From: Polaromonas sp.
GTDB lineage: Bacteria > Pseudomonadota > Gammaproteobacteria > Burkholderiales > Burkholderiaceae_C
NCBI GenBank assembly: GCA_013823635.1
Contig: PNML01000025.1
Coordinates: 1 to 34,328, forward strand
Direction of reading: 5' to 3'
DNA: 34,328 bases
Shown here in pieces: positions 9,195 through 17,165 of this stretch (positions are counted from its first letter, which is position 1; the number at the start of each line of letters is the position of its first letter). The position numbers and the translations under genes are program-made. Under the pieces are notes generated by a model that was not told the origin of the DNA, did not search any database, and saw only the letters and a list, made by a program, of their open reading frames with translations.

Positions 9195-9220
9195 CCGGCT
9201 AACGGACCGAAGCCCGCAGC

Positions 9221-12200
9221 ATGTCATCCATGTCTCACCGAACGCAGCCGTATGCACCACCTCCTGCCGGTGCAAAACTGTTGACCCTGTTCGGTGTGCC
9301 ATGCCTGTGGCAAGTTGGGCCGCCTACCGTGATCAGGTTCAAGTACCGCAGAACCATTGCCGTGCTGGGCTACGTGTTGGCTCATCCGGGTCGTGACGTG
9401 CGGCGCCAAGCGCTGGCAGACCTGCTCTGGCCACACCTGACTGCCGACAAGGCCCGTGCCAATTTGCGCCTGGTGCTGGCCGACTGGGCTCAGGCGTGGC
9501 GGCTTGTCAGCAGCACCCCTTTGCTGAACGTGTCCAGGGACGCCCTGGTCTACCGGCCATCGCCGCACGTGACAACCGATCTGGAGTTGCTCAGCGGGTT
9601 CGACAAGGCGCCACCCAACGGCTGCTGGGACAGCGAGGCCGTGTGCGCGCAGTGCGCCCGCACGGATTGGCTGGATGGCGTGGACGAAGGTCTGTCGGAC
9701 AATTTCCTGGATTGGTTGCATGCCCAGCGCCAGTCGTTGGCGCCCTTGCTGCAGCGCGCATGCCAGGGCGCCGATGCCAGGGGGCCTCAGGCACCACCGC
9801 TGCCATCGGCCGCAGTGGCACAACAAAATGTGCTGAAAAAACATGAAGAAAATGTGGACATTTTGCTTTCATATAAAGTAGAAGATGCTACAAAAAACAT
9901 CGAAAATTTCGTGGCACTTGATTCCACTGCGGACAGTCAGGAGTTGGCAGTGCTGGCGCTGTTCAGGTTTGAACGAGGGCTCGACAACAACGATTGGCGT
10001 GATGCGGGGGCGGACCGCGACTGGCTCCGCACCCTCGATCACCTCACCCGGCAACTGGCGCTGCTGGGGGGGCACCGGCTGAGTGGCGATGACGGTGCGT
10101 GTACCTTTGTGTTCGGGCTGACCAGCGAGTACACAGGCTGCCGTTGGCAGGCCCTGCAGGCAGCGGCCAAAACCTGGGCATGGGTGGGCGCAGGTGCCTC
10201 ACTGCGCATGGGCGTCACCGCCGGGCGGATGCTGATTCGGCAGAGCCCCCGACTGGCGGTGCTGGGCTGGCGCCTGCGGCTGTTGGACCGGCTGACCCTC
10301 TTCGCCGACGACGGCGAACTGGTTTGCTGCGACGCCTTCGCTGAATTGGCTGAGCACAACGGTGCACGCACAGTGCATGGCGTTGCATTCAGAGGTTTTG
10401 ATCGGCCTTTCGATTTGCATGTTTTGCCGCTGGCGTCGCTTGCCTGCAGCCTCCTGCCGCATGGCGGCGGTGCCCTGGAAGGCCGTTTTGTGGGCAGGCA
10501 AGCTGCGCTGGATGTGGCGGCGCAAGCCCTGGGCCGGGCCGCAGCAGGCCACGCCACCTCGCTGACAGTTCAGGCCCCTCCCGGATGGGGAAAAACCCGT
10601 CTGGCCGGGGAGGTCGCCCTGAACGCCCAAAGGCAAGGCTGCAAGGTTGTCTGGTTGTCGGGAAGGCCTGAAACGCGCGCCATACCCTGGTGCTGTCTGG
10701 CTGATGGTTTGGCCGCACTCTTCGTGGGGGAGGGCGGACTGTCTGCCGCATTGGCGAATTGGCAGCGGGCCAACGGTGGTGCATTGACGCCACAGGGCTT
10801 GTCTGCAGTGCGCAGCCTGTTGCATACCCGCAGCGTCGCGCACGCTGCCCGAGCCGATCTGATCATCGCGCTGGCCGCTTTGCTCCGCCCACCGTTGCAG
10901 GCAGGGGCCACAGTCTGCGTCATTGACGACCTGCACTGGGTGGACGATGCCAGCATCGAAGCCATCAACCGGGTGGCCACGGTGGCCAACGGCCTGATGT
11001 GGCTGGTCACGGTACGCAGCGAGGCCCCCTTACCACGGGCCTTTCAGCAACAGCCCGGTGCCGACCATCAACACATCGATCTGACACCGCTTGACGATGC
11101 CGCTGCCCGGGAGTTGGTGCGTGCCCTGCCTGGGGGGGCGCACCTCGACGATGCCAGCCTGCAAGGCCGTCTGGCCCAAGCACAAGGCGTGCCGTTGTAT
11201 TTGCTGGCCGATCTCGGTGCCGGTGTCGATGGCAACCCACATTTTGGCGAGTTCTGCAATGCCATGCTCAACCGCCTGCGCGGGCACCGGCCGGTGCTGC
11301 AAACCGCCGCCACATTGGGCATGCGTTTTGCCACGGCAGATTTGCGCGAACTGTGTGACGCCGTTGGCGAACCCGGCACGGTGGACCGAGCCCTTGAACA
11401 GGCCCTTGCTGCTGGTTTGCTGGTGACACGCGGCCCGAGTCACGTGGAATTTTTTCATCCCAGGTTGCACGAATACCTGTTGTCCACGCTCACCGGCGTG
11501 GCATTGCGGCGTGCCAGCGCACGCTGCGCCACCCTCCTGGAGGCACGCGGCGAGCATGTGGGTGCGGCCGAACTGTGGTTGCAGGCGCAAGACACCCCTG
11601 CCGCGCAGCGCTGCTGGCATGCCGCAGCCACCCAAGCCGCCCGAAACGATGACCTGGTTGCGGCCATCCATGCGTTCGAGCGTTTGGCGGCATTGGGTTA
11701 CCTGCCTGGTGCACCCGGTGTAGAGGCCCGTGCCATCCACGTGCGCTGTCTGTTGGCACGCAATGGCTATGGGAGTCCCGAGGCTCACGAGATCACGCAA
11801 ACCCTTGCCACTGTGCTGCCCGACCCAGTGGAGCATCCCGATCTGGCCTTTGACGTGCTGTCGCTGGGCTACCTCAACGCCAGCAGCCAAAGCCACGAGG
11901 CGGCATTGGCTGTGGGGCGACAAATGGTGGAGACCGCACACAGCCCTGCCGCCCACCACACGGCTTGTTGGGCCATGGCCAACGCGCTGTTCTGGATCGG
12001 TGAGTTTGACGAAGCCCGCATCTGGTTCGCACGCATGGCCGACAGCGGGGCGGCGCTGAGCCTGTCGCAACGCATGCGCTATTTCCCATCCGACCCCATG
12101 GTGTTTGGCCAACACCAGCTTGCATGGATGGAATGGCTTTGTGGTCACGAGGCGGGCTTGCGGCAGGCGCAGCAACTGGCCGCCCACCATGCTAGCCAAA

Positions 12201-12712
12201 CCACCACCCGGCAAGACCATGCCATTCACCATGTATTCGGTGCCTTGCTGAGCTGGCTGCAAGGCCAATTCGACACAGCGCGCGCCCAAGCCACCCAGGC
12301 ATTGGACGTGGCAGAAGCCGAGGGGCTGGTCTTCTGGCAAGCCCAGGCCACACTGATGCAGGCACTGGCCGCAGCCGAGCAAGGCCAGCAGGTTGACTTT
12401 GCCGCTTTGGCCAAATGGGCTGACCACGTGCAAACGCACTACCCCTCGGCGGTGGTGGTGGCGCTGTGGTTGGGCGGTGCTGCGCTGGTGGCCAGCGGGC
12501 AGCACGCCATGGCACTCGGTGTCATCGGTGGCACGCTGGAGATGGCGGGCGACACGGGGCACGGTACCTGTCGGGCCGACCTGCTTCGCCTCAAGGGTGT
12601 GGCACTGCAGGCCTTGGGCGAACCCGATACCGCTCACCTTGCGCACCAACAAGCCTTGCTGTGCGCCCAACAGGCAGGCTTGGCCGGTTGGCTGGTCCGC
12701 TGGCCGGGGTGA
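9221..12712 (+). CDS. SARP-like giant regulator 2 (paralog of regulator 1)
   Basis: Predicted multidomain regulator of 1163 aa with the same order of domains as its upstream neighbour. The SARP-like winged helix is at about 20-95 (LLTLFGVPCLW, RRTIAVLGYVL, RRQALADLLWPHL, ARANLRLVLADW). The cyclase-homology domain is at about 240-402 (SLRMGVTAGRML, LGWRLRLLDRLTLFADDGELV), again with Arg instead of the catalytic Asn. The STAND NTPase has Walker A APPGWGKT (452-459, a MalT-like variant lacking the first Gly) and Walker B VCVIDDLHW (565-573). TPR-like helices run to the end. An AT-rich repeat (9834-9912) is read in frame as a charged linker between the first two domains. The stop is 243 bases before the first pilin gene. 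The Shine-Dalgarno sequence is weak; an ATG at 9230 is an alternative start. Confidence 0.8.
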   Translation: MSSMSHRTQPYAPPPAGAKLLTLFGVPCLWQVGPPTVIRFKYRRTIAVLGYVLAHPGRDVRRQALADLLWPHLTADKARANLRLVLADWAQAWRLVSSTPLLNVSRDALVYRPSPHVTTDLELLSGFDKAPPNGCWDSEAVCAQCARTDWLDGVDEGLSDNFLDWLHAQRQSLAPLLQRACQGADARGPQAPPLPSAAVAQQNVLKKHEENVDILLSYKVEDATKNIENFVALDSTADSQELAVLALFRFERGLDNNDWRDAGADRDWLRTLDHLTRQLALLGGHRLSGDDGACTFVFGLTSEYTGCRWQALQAAAKTWAWVGAGASLRMGVTAGRMLIRQSPRLAVLGWRLRLLDRLTLFADDGELVCCDAFAELAEHNGARTVHGVAFRGFDRPFDLHVLPLASLACSLLPHGGGALEGRFVGRQAALDVAAQALGRAAAGHATSLTVQAPPGWGKTRLAGEVALNAQRQGCKVVWLSGRPETRAIPWCCLADGLAALFVGEGGLSAALANWQRANGGALTPQGLSAVRSLLHTRSVAHAARADLIIALAALLRPPLQAGATVCVIDDLHWVDDASIEAINRVATVANGLMWLVTVRSEAPLPRAFQQQPGADHQHIDLTPLDDAAARELVRALPGGAHLDDASLQGRLAQAQGVPLYLLADLGAGVDGNPHFGEFCNAMLNRLRGHRPVLQTAATLGMRFATADLRELCDAVGEPGTVDRALEQALAAGLLVTRGPSHVEFFHPRLHEYLLSTLTGVALRRASARCATLLEARGEHVGAAELWLQAQDTPAAQRCWHAAATQAARNDDLVAAIHAFERLAALGYLPGAPGVEARAIHVRCLLARNGYGSPEAHEITQTLATVLPDPVEHPDLAFDVLSLGYLNASSQSHEAALAVGRQMVETAHSPAAHHTACWAMANALFWIGEFDEARIWFARMADSGAALSLSQRMRYFPSDPMVFGQHQLAWMEWLCGHEAGLRQAQQLAAHHASQTTTRQDHAIHHVFGALLSWLQGQFDTARAQATQALDVAEAEGLVFWQAQATLMQALAAAEQGQQVDFAALAKWADHVQTHYPSAVVVALWLGGAALVASGQHAMALGVIGGTLEMAGDTGHGTCRADLLRLKGVALQALGEPDTAHLAHQQALLCAQQAGLAGWLVRWPG
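9834..9912 (-). repeat. Short interspersed repeat, copy B (inside regulator 2), diverged
   Basis: A sharply AT-rich patch within a G+C-rich gene. Read on the minus strand it matches the copy at 20831-20901 over TTTTTxTAGC, TTCTACT and CTTTA, but the AGCGCTGGAGGC core is replaced by AGCAAAATGTCC. Membership in the repeat family is therefore tentative. It is read in frame as residues about 205-231 (rich in Lys, Glu, Asn and Asp). Confidence 0.4.
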
Positions 12713-12872
12713 GCGCCTGGCAGGGGGCTGTGCGCTCGCCGCCGGATGCGTTGTGCCGTTGTTTTCAGGCAACGCTTTCGGGCAGTTAAGTTCGTTTTTG
12801 AGGCTTTGACAGCCTTGACGGTGGCCTTTCGCACAGACGAAGCCGCTTGCGTCAGCCGTTTTCAAGCACTTG
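12713..12872. other. Non-coding stretch upstream of the pilus operon
   Basis: Between the regulator 2 stop and the direct repeats there is no convincing gene. A GTG-initiated frame from 12746 runs into the pilin gene, but its N-terminal part has no pilin or signal features and is taken as untranslated. Small inverted repeats are present (CGTTG/CAACG at 12757-12774 and AGGCT/AGCCT at 12801-12815); neither is followed by a T-run, so a terminator is not supported. No GG-N10-GC sigma-54 promoter was found. Confidence 0.5.
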
Positions 12873-12904
12873 CTAACGGTTGTCTAACGGTGACTGCCTA
12901 CATT
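12873..12904 (+). promoter_or_regulatory. Putative SARP operator and promoter of the pilus operon
   Basis: Two perfect copies of CTAACGGT lie at 12873-12880 and 12884-12891, 11 bp from start to start, i.e. on one face of the helix. Counted as heptamers, the downstream copy ends 8 bp before the -10-like TACATT (12899-12904). No -35 box is needed in this layout. The same geometry (heptamers at 11-bp steps, 8 bp from the -10) is known for Streptomyces SARP targets. The first pilin start lies 51 bases after the hexamer. The nearest upstream genes encode two SARP-like proteins, which makes them the natural candidates to bind here; the binding itself is inference. Confidence 0.6.
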
Positions 12905-12955
12905 CCGTCCACGCCACCAGATGGGTGGTGCTCCATCTGCCGTTTGAAGGGAATC

Positions 12956-13816
12956 ATGATCCACACAATTGCACCTACTCTGCGTCGGCGTGCCATGCGC
13001 CCCGCTTCCGCCCGCTCAGGCCAGAGCGGTTTCACCTTGGTTGAGCTGGCCATCGTGCTGGCAGTCATCGGCCTCATCATCGGTGCGGTGGCCATCGGCA
13101 AAGACGTTCAGCGCAACGCCGAATACACCAAGATCAAAAACAAATTCATCGACCAGTGGGAGCAGGCCTACAACCAGTACTACCAGCGCACGGGCGTGGT
13201 GCTGGGGGACAGCCAGACCGCACCGAGGATCATGGTCAACGGTGCCAACTACAACACTGGCGCAGGGGTGACGCAGTTTTCGGGTGGGGACATGAGTGCT
13301 GTTGCCATGCCCGGTCGCATTTGCGACAAGGCGGTAGGTGCTGGCATGGAAACTGCCACCCGAACAGCAGCTGCCCTGACCTCAATGCGCGACTTCTTTG
13401 CCCGCACTGGCGTCCGCATGCCTCCAGGCCGTGCCGAGGGTTTTGAGGACCGCTACGTGTACCTGGACACCAACGGCAACCCCCAGGAAGTTCAGGTGTG
13501 TTTCCAGTGGAACCGCCCAGGGATGCCCGAAGGCGCCGGCAACGTGATGATCATTTCCGGCCTGACGCCCGACCTGGCCCGCATGCTCGACCAAATGATC
13601 GACGGCAAGCCTGATGCGCAGGAGGGGCGCTTCCGCATGCAAGGGGTGCTCAACGGTACGCCCAATTTACCAGGCACCGAGTGGACGGGTACCAATACAG
13701 ATCAATTTGGATCAGCGCCAACCGCAGCGACCAGCGCAGCGGTCACGCCGACTGGCCGCCGTTTGGACGAAGACCAAGTGCTCACCGTGGTGGCCATTTA
13801 CAAAATGAACCAGTGA
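12956..13816 (+). CDS. Type IV prepilin-like protein 1 (major-pilin candidate)
   Basis: First gene of the pilus operon, 286 aa. A positively charged leader ends at G25, followed by F26 and the hydrophobic pilin helix FTLVELAIVLAVIGLIIG with Glu at +5 (E30), the classic site for prepilin peptidase cleavage and methylation. The body carries RTGVRMPPGR, YLDTNGNPQEVQVCFQWN (a calcium-loop-like D-x-N-x-N-x-x-E), GLTPDLARMLDQMIDGKPD and a C-terminal RRLDEDQVLTVV. The ATG at 12956 is chosen because GAAGGGA (12946-12952) lies just ahead and the leader then has a normal length. The next gene is a close paralog, and a third relative closes the operon. Being first and duplicated suggests an abundant subunit, but which one is the major pilin is not shown. 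Confidence 0.88.
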   Translation: MIHTIAPTLRRRAMRPASARSGQSGFTLVELAIVLAVIGLIIGAVAIGKDVQRNAEYTKIKNKFIDQWEQAYNQYYQRTGVVLGDSQTAPRIMVNGANYNTGAGVTQFSGGDMSAVAMPGRICDKAVGAGMETATRTAAALTSMRDFFARTGVRMPPGRAEGFEDRYVYLDTNGNPQEVQVCFQWNRPGMPEGAGNVMIISGLTPDLARMLDQMIDGKPDAQEGRFRMQGVLNGTPNLPGTEWTGTNTDQFGSAPTAATSAAVTPTGRRLDEDQVLTVVAIYKMNQ

Positions 13817-13854
13817 CGCCCCACCGCCCGTCCAACTGACCAGGAGAATTTCAC

Positions 13855-14784
13855 ATGACCACACGTCAACGTTTCAGCCGCCTGGGCCGAAAGGTCCAGC
13901 AGGGCTTTACCCTCATCGAGCTGGCCATCGTGCTGGCTGTCATCGGCCTCATCATCGGCGCGGTGGCCATCGCCAAAGATGTGCAGCGCAATGCCGAGTA
14001 CCAGAAGGTGGTGAACAAGTTTGCCTACCAGTGGAAGATGGCCTACGACCAGTACTACCAGCGCACGGGTGTGGTACTGGGTGACTGTCAGCAGGCCCCC
14101 ACCTACATGGTGGATGGTTCGGCCACTCAAATCGGGGGCAACCCGTCTTGCACGCGGGCAGGTGGCCAGGGTGTGGCCGGCGTGCCTGAAAACTTCACCG
14201 GCAAGGGCTCCAAAATTTGCCATGGCCAGGGTTATGCAGCAGGCCAGGTGGGTGCGGGTGACGCGACGCTGAGCACGGTCAACAACTTGCGCGACCTGAT
14301 GTCGCGTGCCGGTGTGCGCATGCCGCCTGGCCGTGGTGAAGCGCATGAAGACCGCTTTTTGTACATCGACTCCAACGGCAACGCGGCCGAACTGCAGGTG
14401 TGTTTCCAGTGGAACCCGGCGGGCACCGCCAGCGGTGCGGGCAACGTGATGGTCATCCGTGGTCTCACGCCCGACCTGGCACGCTTCATGGACCAGGTGA
14501 TCGACGGCAAGCCCGATTCGCGTGAAGGCCGCTTCCGCATCCAGGGGCGCCCCGTGCACACCACCACCACCGATGCCAACGCACCCGGCACCCAGTGGGA
14601 AGCCAACAACACCCAGGGCGTGGGCATCACTGATGTGGGGGGCACCAACAGCATGGGCGGCACGGCAGATACCCGCGGGACCATCAGCAACACCAGTGGC
14701 AGCACAGCGGGTGAGGCAGGCGGGCGCAAGCTGGACGAAGACCGCGTGATTTTGCTGACCGCCCACTGGATCATGGAGCAGTGA
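13855..14784 (+). CDS. Type IV prepilin-like protein 2 (paralog of the preceding gene)
   Basis: Prepilin-like protein of 309 aa, clearly related to its upstream neighbour along the whole length. The prepilin site is QQG17-F18TLIELAIVL with E22 at +5. The hydrophobic helix and the AKDVQRNAEYQKVVNKF region are nearly identical to the first pilin. The body includes RAGVRMPPGRGE, YIDSNGNAAELQVCFQWN, GLTPDLARFMDQVIDGKPD and RKLDEDRVILLT. It has extra cysteines and a Thr/Gly/Asn-rich stretch near the C-terminus that the first copy lacks. AGGAG at 13842-13846 gives a strong ribosome binding site, the best in this operon, consistent with high expression. It lies 38 bases after the first pilin gene. 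Confidence 0.88.
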   Translation: MTTRQRFSRLGRKVQQGFTLIELAIVLAVIGLIIGAVAIAKDVQRNAEYQKVVNKFAYQWKMAYDQYYQRTGVVLGDCQQAPTYMVDGSATQIGGNPSCTRAGGQGVAGVPENFTGKGSKICHGQGYAAGQVGAGDATLSTVNNLRDLMSRAGVRMPPGRGEAHEDRFLYIDSNGNAAELQVCFQWNPAGTASGAGNVMVIRGLTPDLARFMDQVIDGKPDSREGRFRIQGRPVHTTTTDANAPGTQWEANNTQGVGITDVGGTNSMGGTADTRGTISNTSGSTAGEAGGRKLDEDRVILLTAHWIMEQ

Positions 14785-14786
14785 GC

Positions 14787-15281
14787 ATGAACAGCGTCCG
14801 GGTCATCAAGCTGGTTGCTTTGGCGGGTGCCACCGTGCTGATGGGTGCAGGTGCCTTCATGGCCCAGGACGGTCTGACCACGCTGGCCTTGGAGCGTCAG
14901 CAGGCGGCCCAGGTGCAGGCGAGGCTTGAGGCCGCGCGACGCTTGTTGCCCGAGATGGACAAACGCGAGGCGCTGTCGCGCTCTGTCAAAGAGGTGACGG
15001 CCAAGGTCAACGAAACCGGGTTCGATCCCGCGCAGTGGGGCGAGCGGCGCATACGCCGCACCCCCGCTGCGGTGTCCAGGGTGGAGGCGGCGCAGTTTTT
15101 GTCCGAGCTGCGCGCGGGCGGGCGTGGTGCGCTGTTTGTGGCTGACTCGTTCGAGTTGGCCACGGTATCCAAAGAGGCAGGCCTGTTCACGCCACCTGCA
15201 GCAGGTGACCAGGGGCTGACCCTGGGGGTCACAGGCACTTTGCATTTCAAAACGGCCGCAGTTGCGGCGGATCGCCCATGA
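14787..15281 (+). CDS. Bitopic inner-membrane pilus assembly protein, PilO/GspM-like (tentative)
   Basis: Small protein of 164 aa: a membrane span at about 7-26, a coiled-coil-prone stretch (about 30-75, with QQAAQVQARLEAARRL) and a compact C-terminal part that ends in beta-like GLTLGVTGTLHF. This layout fits PilO, MshJ or GspM proteins of the inner-membrane assembly platform, but sequence similarity by eye is weak. The ATG at 14787 has GGAG eight bases upstream; a GTG at 14781 overlapping the previous stop is possible and adds two residues. The stop overlaps the next start (ATGA), suggesting coupled translation with the PilM/PilN-like gene. Confidence 0.6.
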   Translation: MNSVRVIKLVALAGATVLMGAGAFMAQDGLTTLALERQQAAQVQARLEAARRLLPEMDKREALSRSVKEVTAKVNETGFDPAQWGERRIRRTPAAVSRVEAAQFLSELRAGGRGALFVADSFELATVSKEAGLFTPPAAGDQGLTLGVTGTLHFKTAAVAADRP

Positions 15282-16570
15282 ACGTCAACCACGTGTATCG
15301 CATTGGCCCGCAAGGGTGGCAGTTCGTTCAAGGCCAGGAGTGGGTGGACGTGCCCGCCTGGCCCAAACTGAGCCATCCGGCACTGGTGGTGCTGGACACG
15401 GACGACGTGCCCAGCGAAGTCTGGCGCTTCGAGGGCAAGCCCGAGTACGCGACCGCACTCATTGAAAAGCGTGTGCGCACCGAGGGCCTGGTGGAAGGGG
15501 CCGCCCACATCGTTGTGCACCGGCTGATCAAGTCGCCCAGCGGTTTCCAGGTGTTTTTTTCGGCGGTGGCCATTGACGTCTGGCAGCGACTGAGTGGCTG
15601 GGCCAGCCAGCAGGCTGACCATTGCATCTTGATGACGGCTGCCGGCTTGCTGTGCAGCGGTATCAAGGCTGGCCAGGGGCGTGTGCTGGTGTCCGAGCGC
15701 CATTTGTCGTTGTTCATGCAAACCGACGCCGCCATGTCGTTTTTCAGTGCGCATGCGCTGGGGCGGGGGGGCGGTGCCGTCGTGGGCGCTGCCCAGTTGC
15801 TGGGTGCCAACGCGCGGGGCGCGCTGTCAATGGGCAGCAAGCTGCGCCTGGAGTTGGGCGGTCTGTGGGGGTTGGCGTCTGAGACCGATTGGGTCGAGGT
15901 GGCCGATGCGTTTGCCCAGGCCAGCGACACCACCCCTGTTTTGATGCCCACCGCCGCTTACACCGGTGGTGGCGGTCAGGTCAACAGCGTGTTGCCTGCA
16001 CTGGCTGCCACGGCGGCTTTGACGCAGGCACTCAACCCGGGCATCGACCGGTTCGCTTGGCGTGCCGAGTCGTGGGTGGGCCGGATCACCGCTGTCACGG
16101 CTGTGGTGGCCATTGGCTTGGTGGGCTTGGGCATTTTTTCGAGTCAGCAGGCTCAGCAGCAACGGCAAGCCGCAGCGGGTGCACAAAAGGCACTTCAGGA
16201 GTTGGAAGTGCGCATCCAGGCGGTGAACAAACTCGACGCATCGCAGCGCTTGGTGCCCGTGGCCGAATTTGCGCAGCGGCTGGACAGCGGTGTGCGGTAC
16301 GACCCCATCGAGTTGCTCAACACACTGAAAACACATGCAGGGCAGGACATACGCATTCAACGTGTCCGGCTTGAACCCGGTCAGCAAGGCAAGCCCAAAA
16401 TTTACCGCGTCGACGGTGTGGCGCCCCTGGATGCATCGGGTGCCGTGGTCCGTTTCGTCAATGCCTTGCAAGCGGCGGGCTGGTCTTTGAAAGCGGTTGA
16501 CCCGACAGACAGCGCCCCGGGCGCGTTCTCTTACGAACTGGTTGCTTCGGTGGCCCCTGCCAATTCCTGA
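15278..16570 (+). CDS. PilM-PilN / GspL-like inner-membrane assembly protein
   Basis: Protein of 430 aa with a large N-terminal cytoplasmic part (1-268), one membrane span (about 270-288, ITAVTAVVAIGLVGLGIF) and a periplasmic part with a coiled coil (290-320) followed by a ferredoxin-like region (about 335-425). The N-terminal part looks like the actin-like fold of PilM, MshI or GspL (ILMTAAGLLCSGI, RVLVSERHLSLFMQT). The C-terminal part resembles PilN or the periplasmic domain of GspL. It therefore seems to combine in one chain what T4P systems often split into PilM and PilN. Its role would be to link the cytoplasmic ATPase to the periplasmic platform. The assignment rests on topology and position, with moderate similarity. 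Confidence 0.65.
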   Translation: MNVNHVYRIGPQGWQFVQGQEWVDVPAWPKLSHPALVVLDTDDVPSEVWRFEGKPEYATALIEKRVRTEGLVEGAAHIVVHRLIKSPSGFQVFFSAVAIDVWQRLSGWASQQADHCILMTAAGLLCSGIKAGQGRVLVSERHLSLFMQTDAAMSFFSAHALGRGGGAVVGAAQLLGANARGALSMGSKLRLELGGLWGLASETDWVEVADAFAQASDTTPVLMPTAAYTGGGGQVNSVLPALAATAALTQALNPGIDRFAWRAESWVGRITAVTAVVAIGLVGLGIFSSQQAQQQRQAAAGAQKALQELEVRIQAVNKLDASQRLVPVAEFAQRLDSGVRYDPIELLNTLKTHAGQDIRIQRVRLEPGQQGKPKIYRVDGVAPLDASGAVVRFVNALQAAGWSLKAVDPTDSAPGAFSYELVASVAPANS

Positions 16571-16574
16571 TGTC

Positions 16575-17165
16575 ATGAAATACGCTGCCCTCATATTGAA
16601 TGCCTTGGCGTTGCTGTTGCTGGGTTGGGTCCTGTACGGCGTGCTGCAACTCTCGGGGGTGCGGGCGCCCTCGGTGCGCCCGGTCACGATGGAGTTGATG
16701 CCCCTGCCGCCGACAACCATGGCCGAGCAGGGCAAAGTGGCCGAAGCGCTGGAGGCCATGCGGCGCATGGCCACTGGCAACGAGTTCGTCAAAACGGCGT
16801 CTGCCAGCGACGTGTTGGCCGTCCCAGCACCGGGCACGCCGCAGGTCGGCAGTGTGCAGATGCCTCAGCGGTCCATGTCGTTGCACCTTGAAAACGTGCT
16901 GACGAGCAAGCAGACAGTGGTGATTGACAACCGCTTGGTGCAGCGTGGTGACCGCCTGGTTGAAGGCGGCCGTGTGCTGCGCGTGAGCCCCAACGAGGCC
17001 ACGGTGTCTGAAAAAGAGGGCAAACAGACATTGAAGCTGCCCGTGGACGACATGCGGGTGGGAACCCTGCGTTGGGCCGATGGGTCGCCGGCCAGCATCA
17101 ACACCAAAGAGTTCAAGCCAGGTTTGCCGGGCTCGGCGCCTGCGCCAGTGCGGAGTCTGCCATGA
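16575..17165 (+). CDS. MshK/GspC/PilP-like periplasmic coupling protein
   Basis: Protein of 196 aa with an N-terminal membrane span (about 3-25), a variable linker and a short beta-rich domain at about 110-165 (VVIDNRLVQRGDRL, GRVLRVSPNEATVSEKEGKQ). That pattern of a declared-value loop and small beta-barrel is shared by PilP, MshK, GspB and the HR domain of GspC, which contact the secretin. The likely job is connecting the inner-membrane platform to the secretin encoded three genes later. The ATG at 16575 is chosen because it places the membrane span at the N-terminus. The stop overlaps the next start (ATGA). Confidence 0.6.
   Translation: MKYAALILNALALLLLGWVLYGVLQLSGVRAPSVRPVTMELMPLPPTTMAEQGKVAEALEAMRRMATGNEFVKTASASDVLAVPAPGTPQVGSVQMPQRSMSLHLENVLTSKQTVVIDNRLVQRGDRLVEGGRVLRVSPNEATVSEKEGKQTLKLPVDDMRVGTLRWADGSPASINTKEFKPGLPGSAPAPVRSLP

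Noticed and set aside
11030-12865. Long open frame on the minus strand opposite regulator 2 (similar ones opposite argS, rpoN, lptB and the pilins)
   Set aside because: Typical antisense frames of G+C-rich DNA: no domains, Gln/His/Arg-rich composition, and the plus-strand genes are secure.
12713-12955. A sigma-54 promoter for the pilin operon, suggested by rpoN nearby
   Set aside because: No GG-N10-GC element near the consensus TGGCAC-N5-TTGC was found in the gap; the direct-repeat layout explains the region better.
12746-12955. N-terminal extension of the first pilin from a GTG codon at 12746
   Set aside because: It would bury the prepilin leader behind 70 unrelated residues; the ATG at 12956 has a proper ribosome binding site and leader length.
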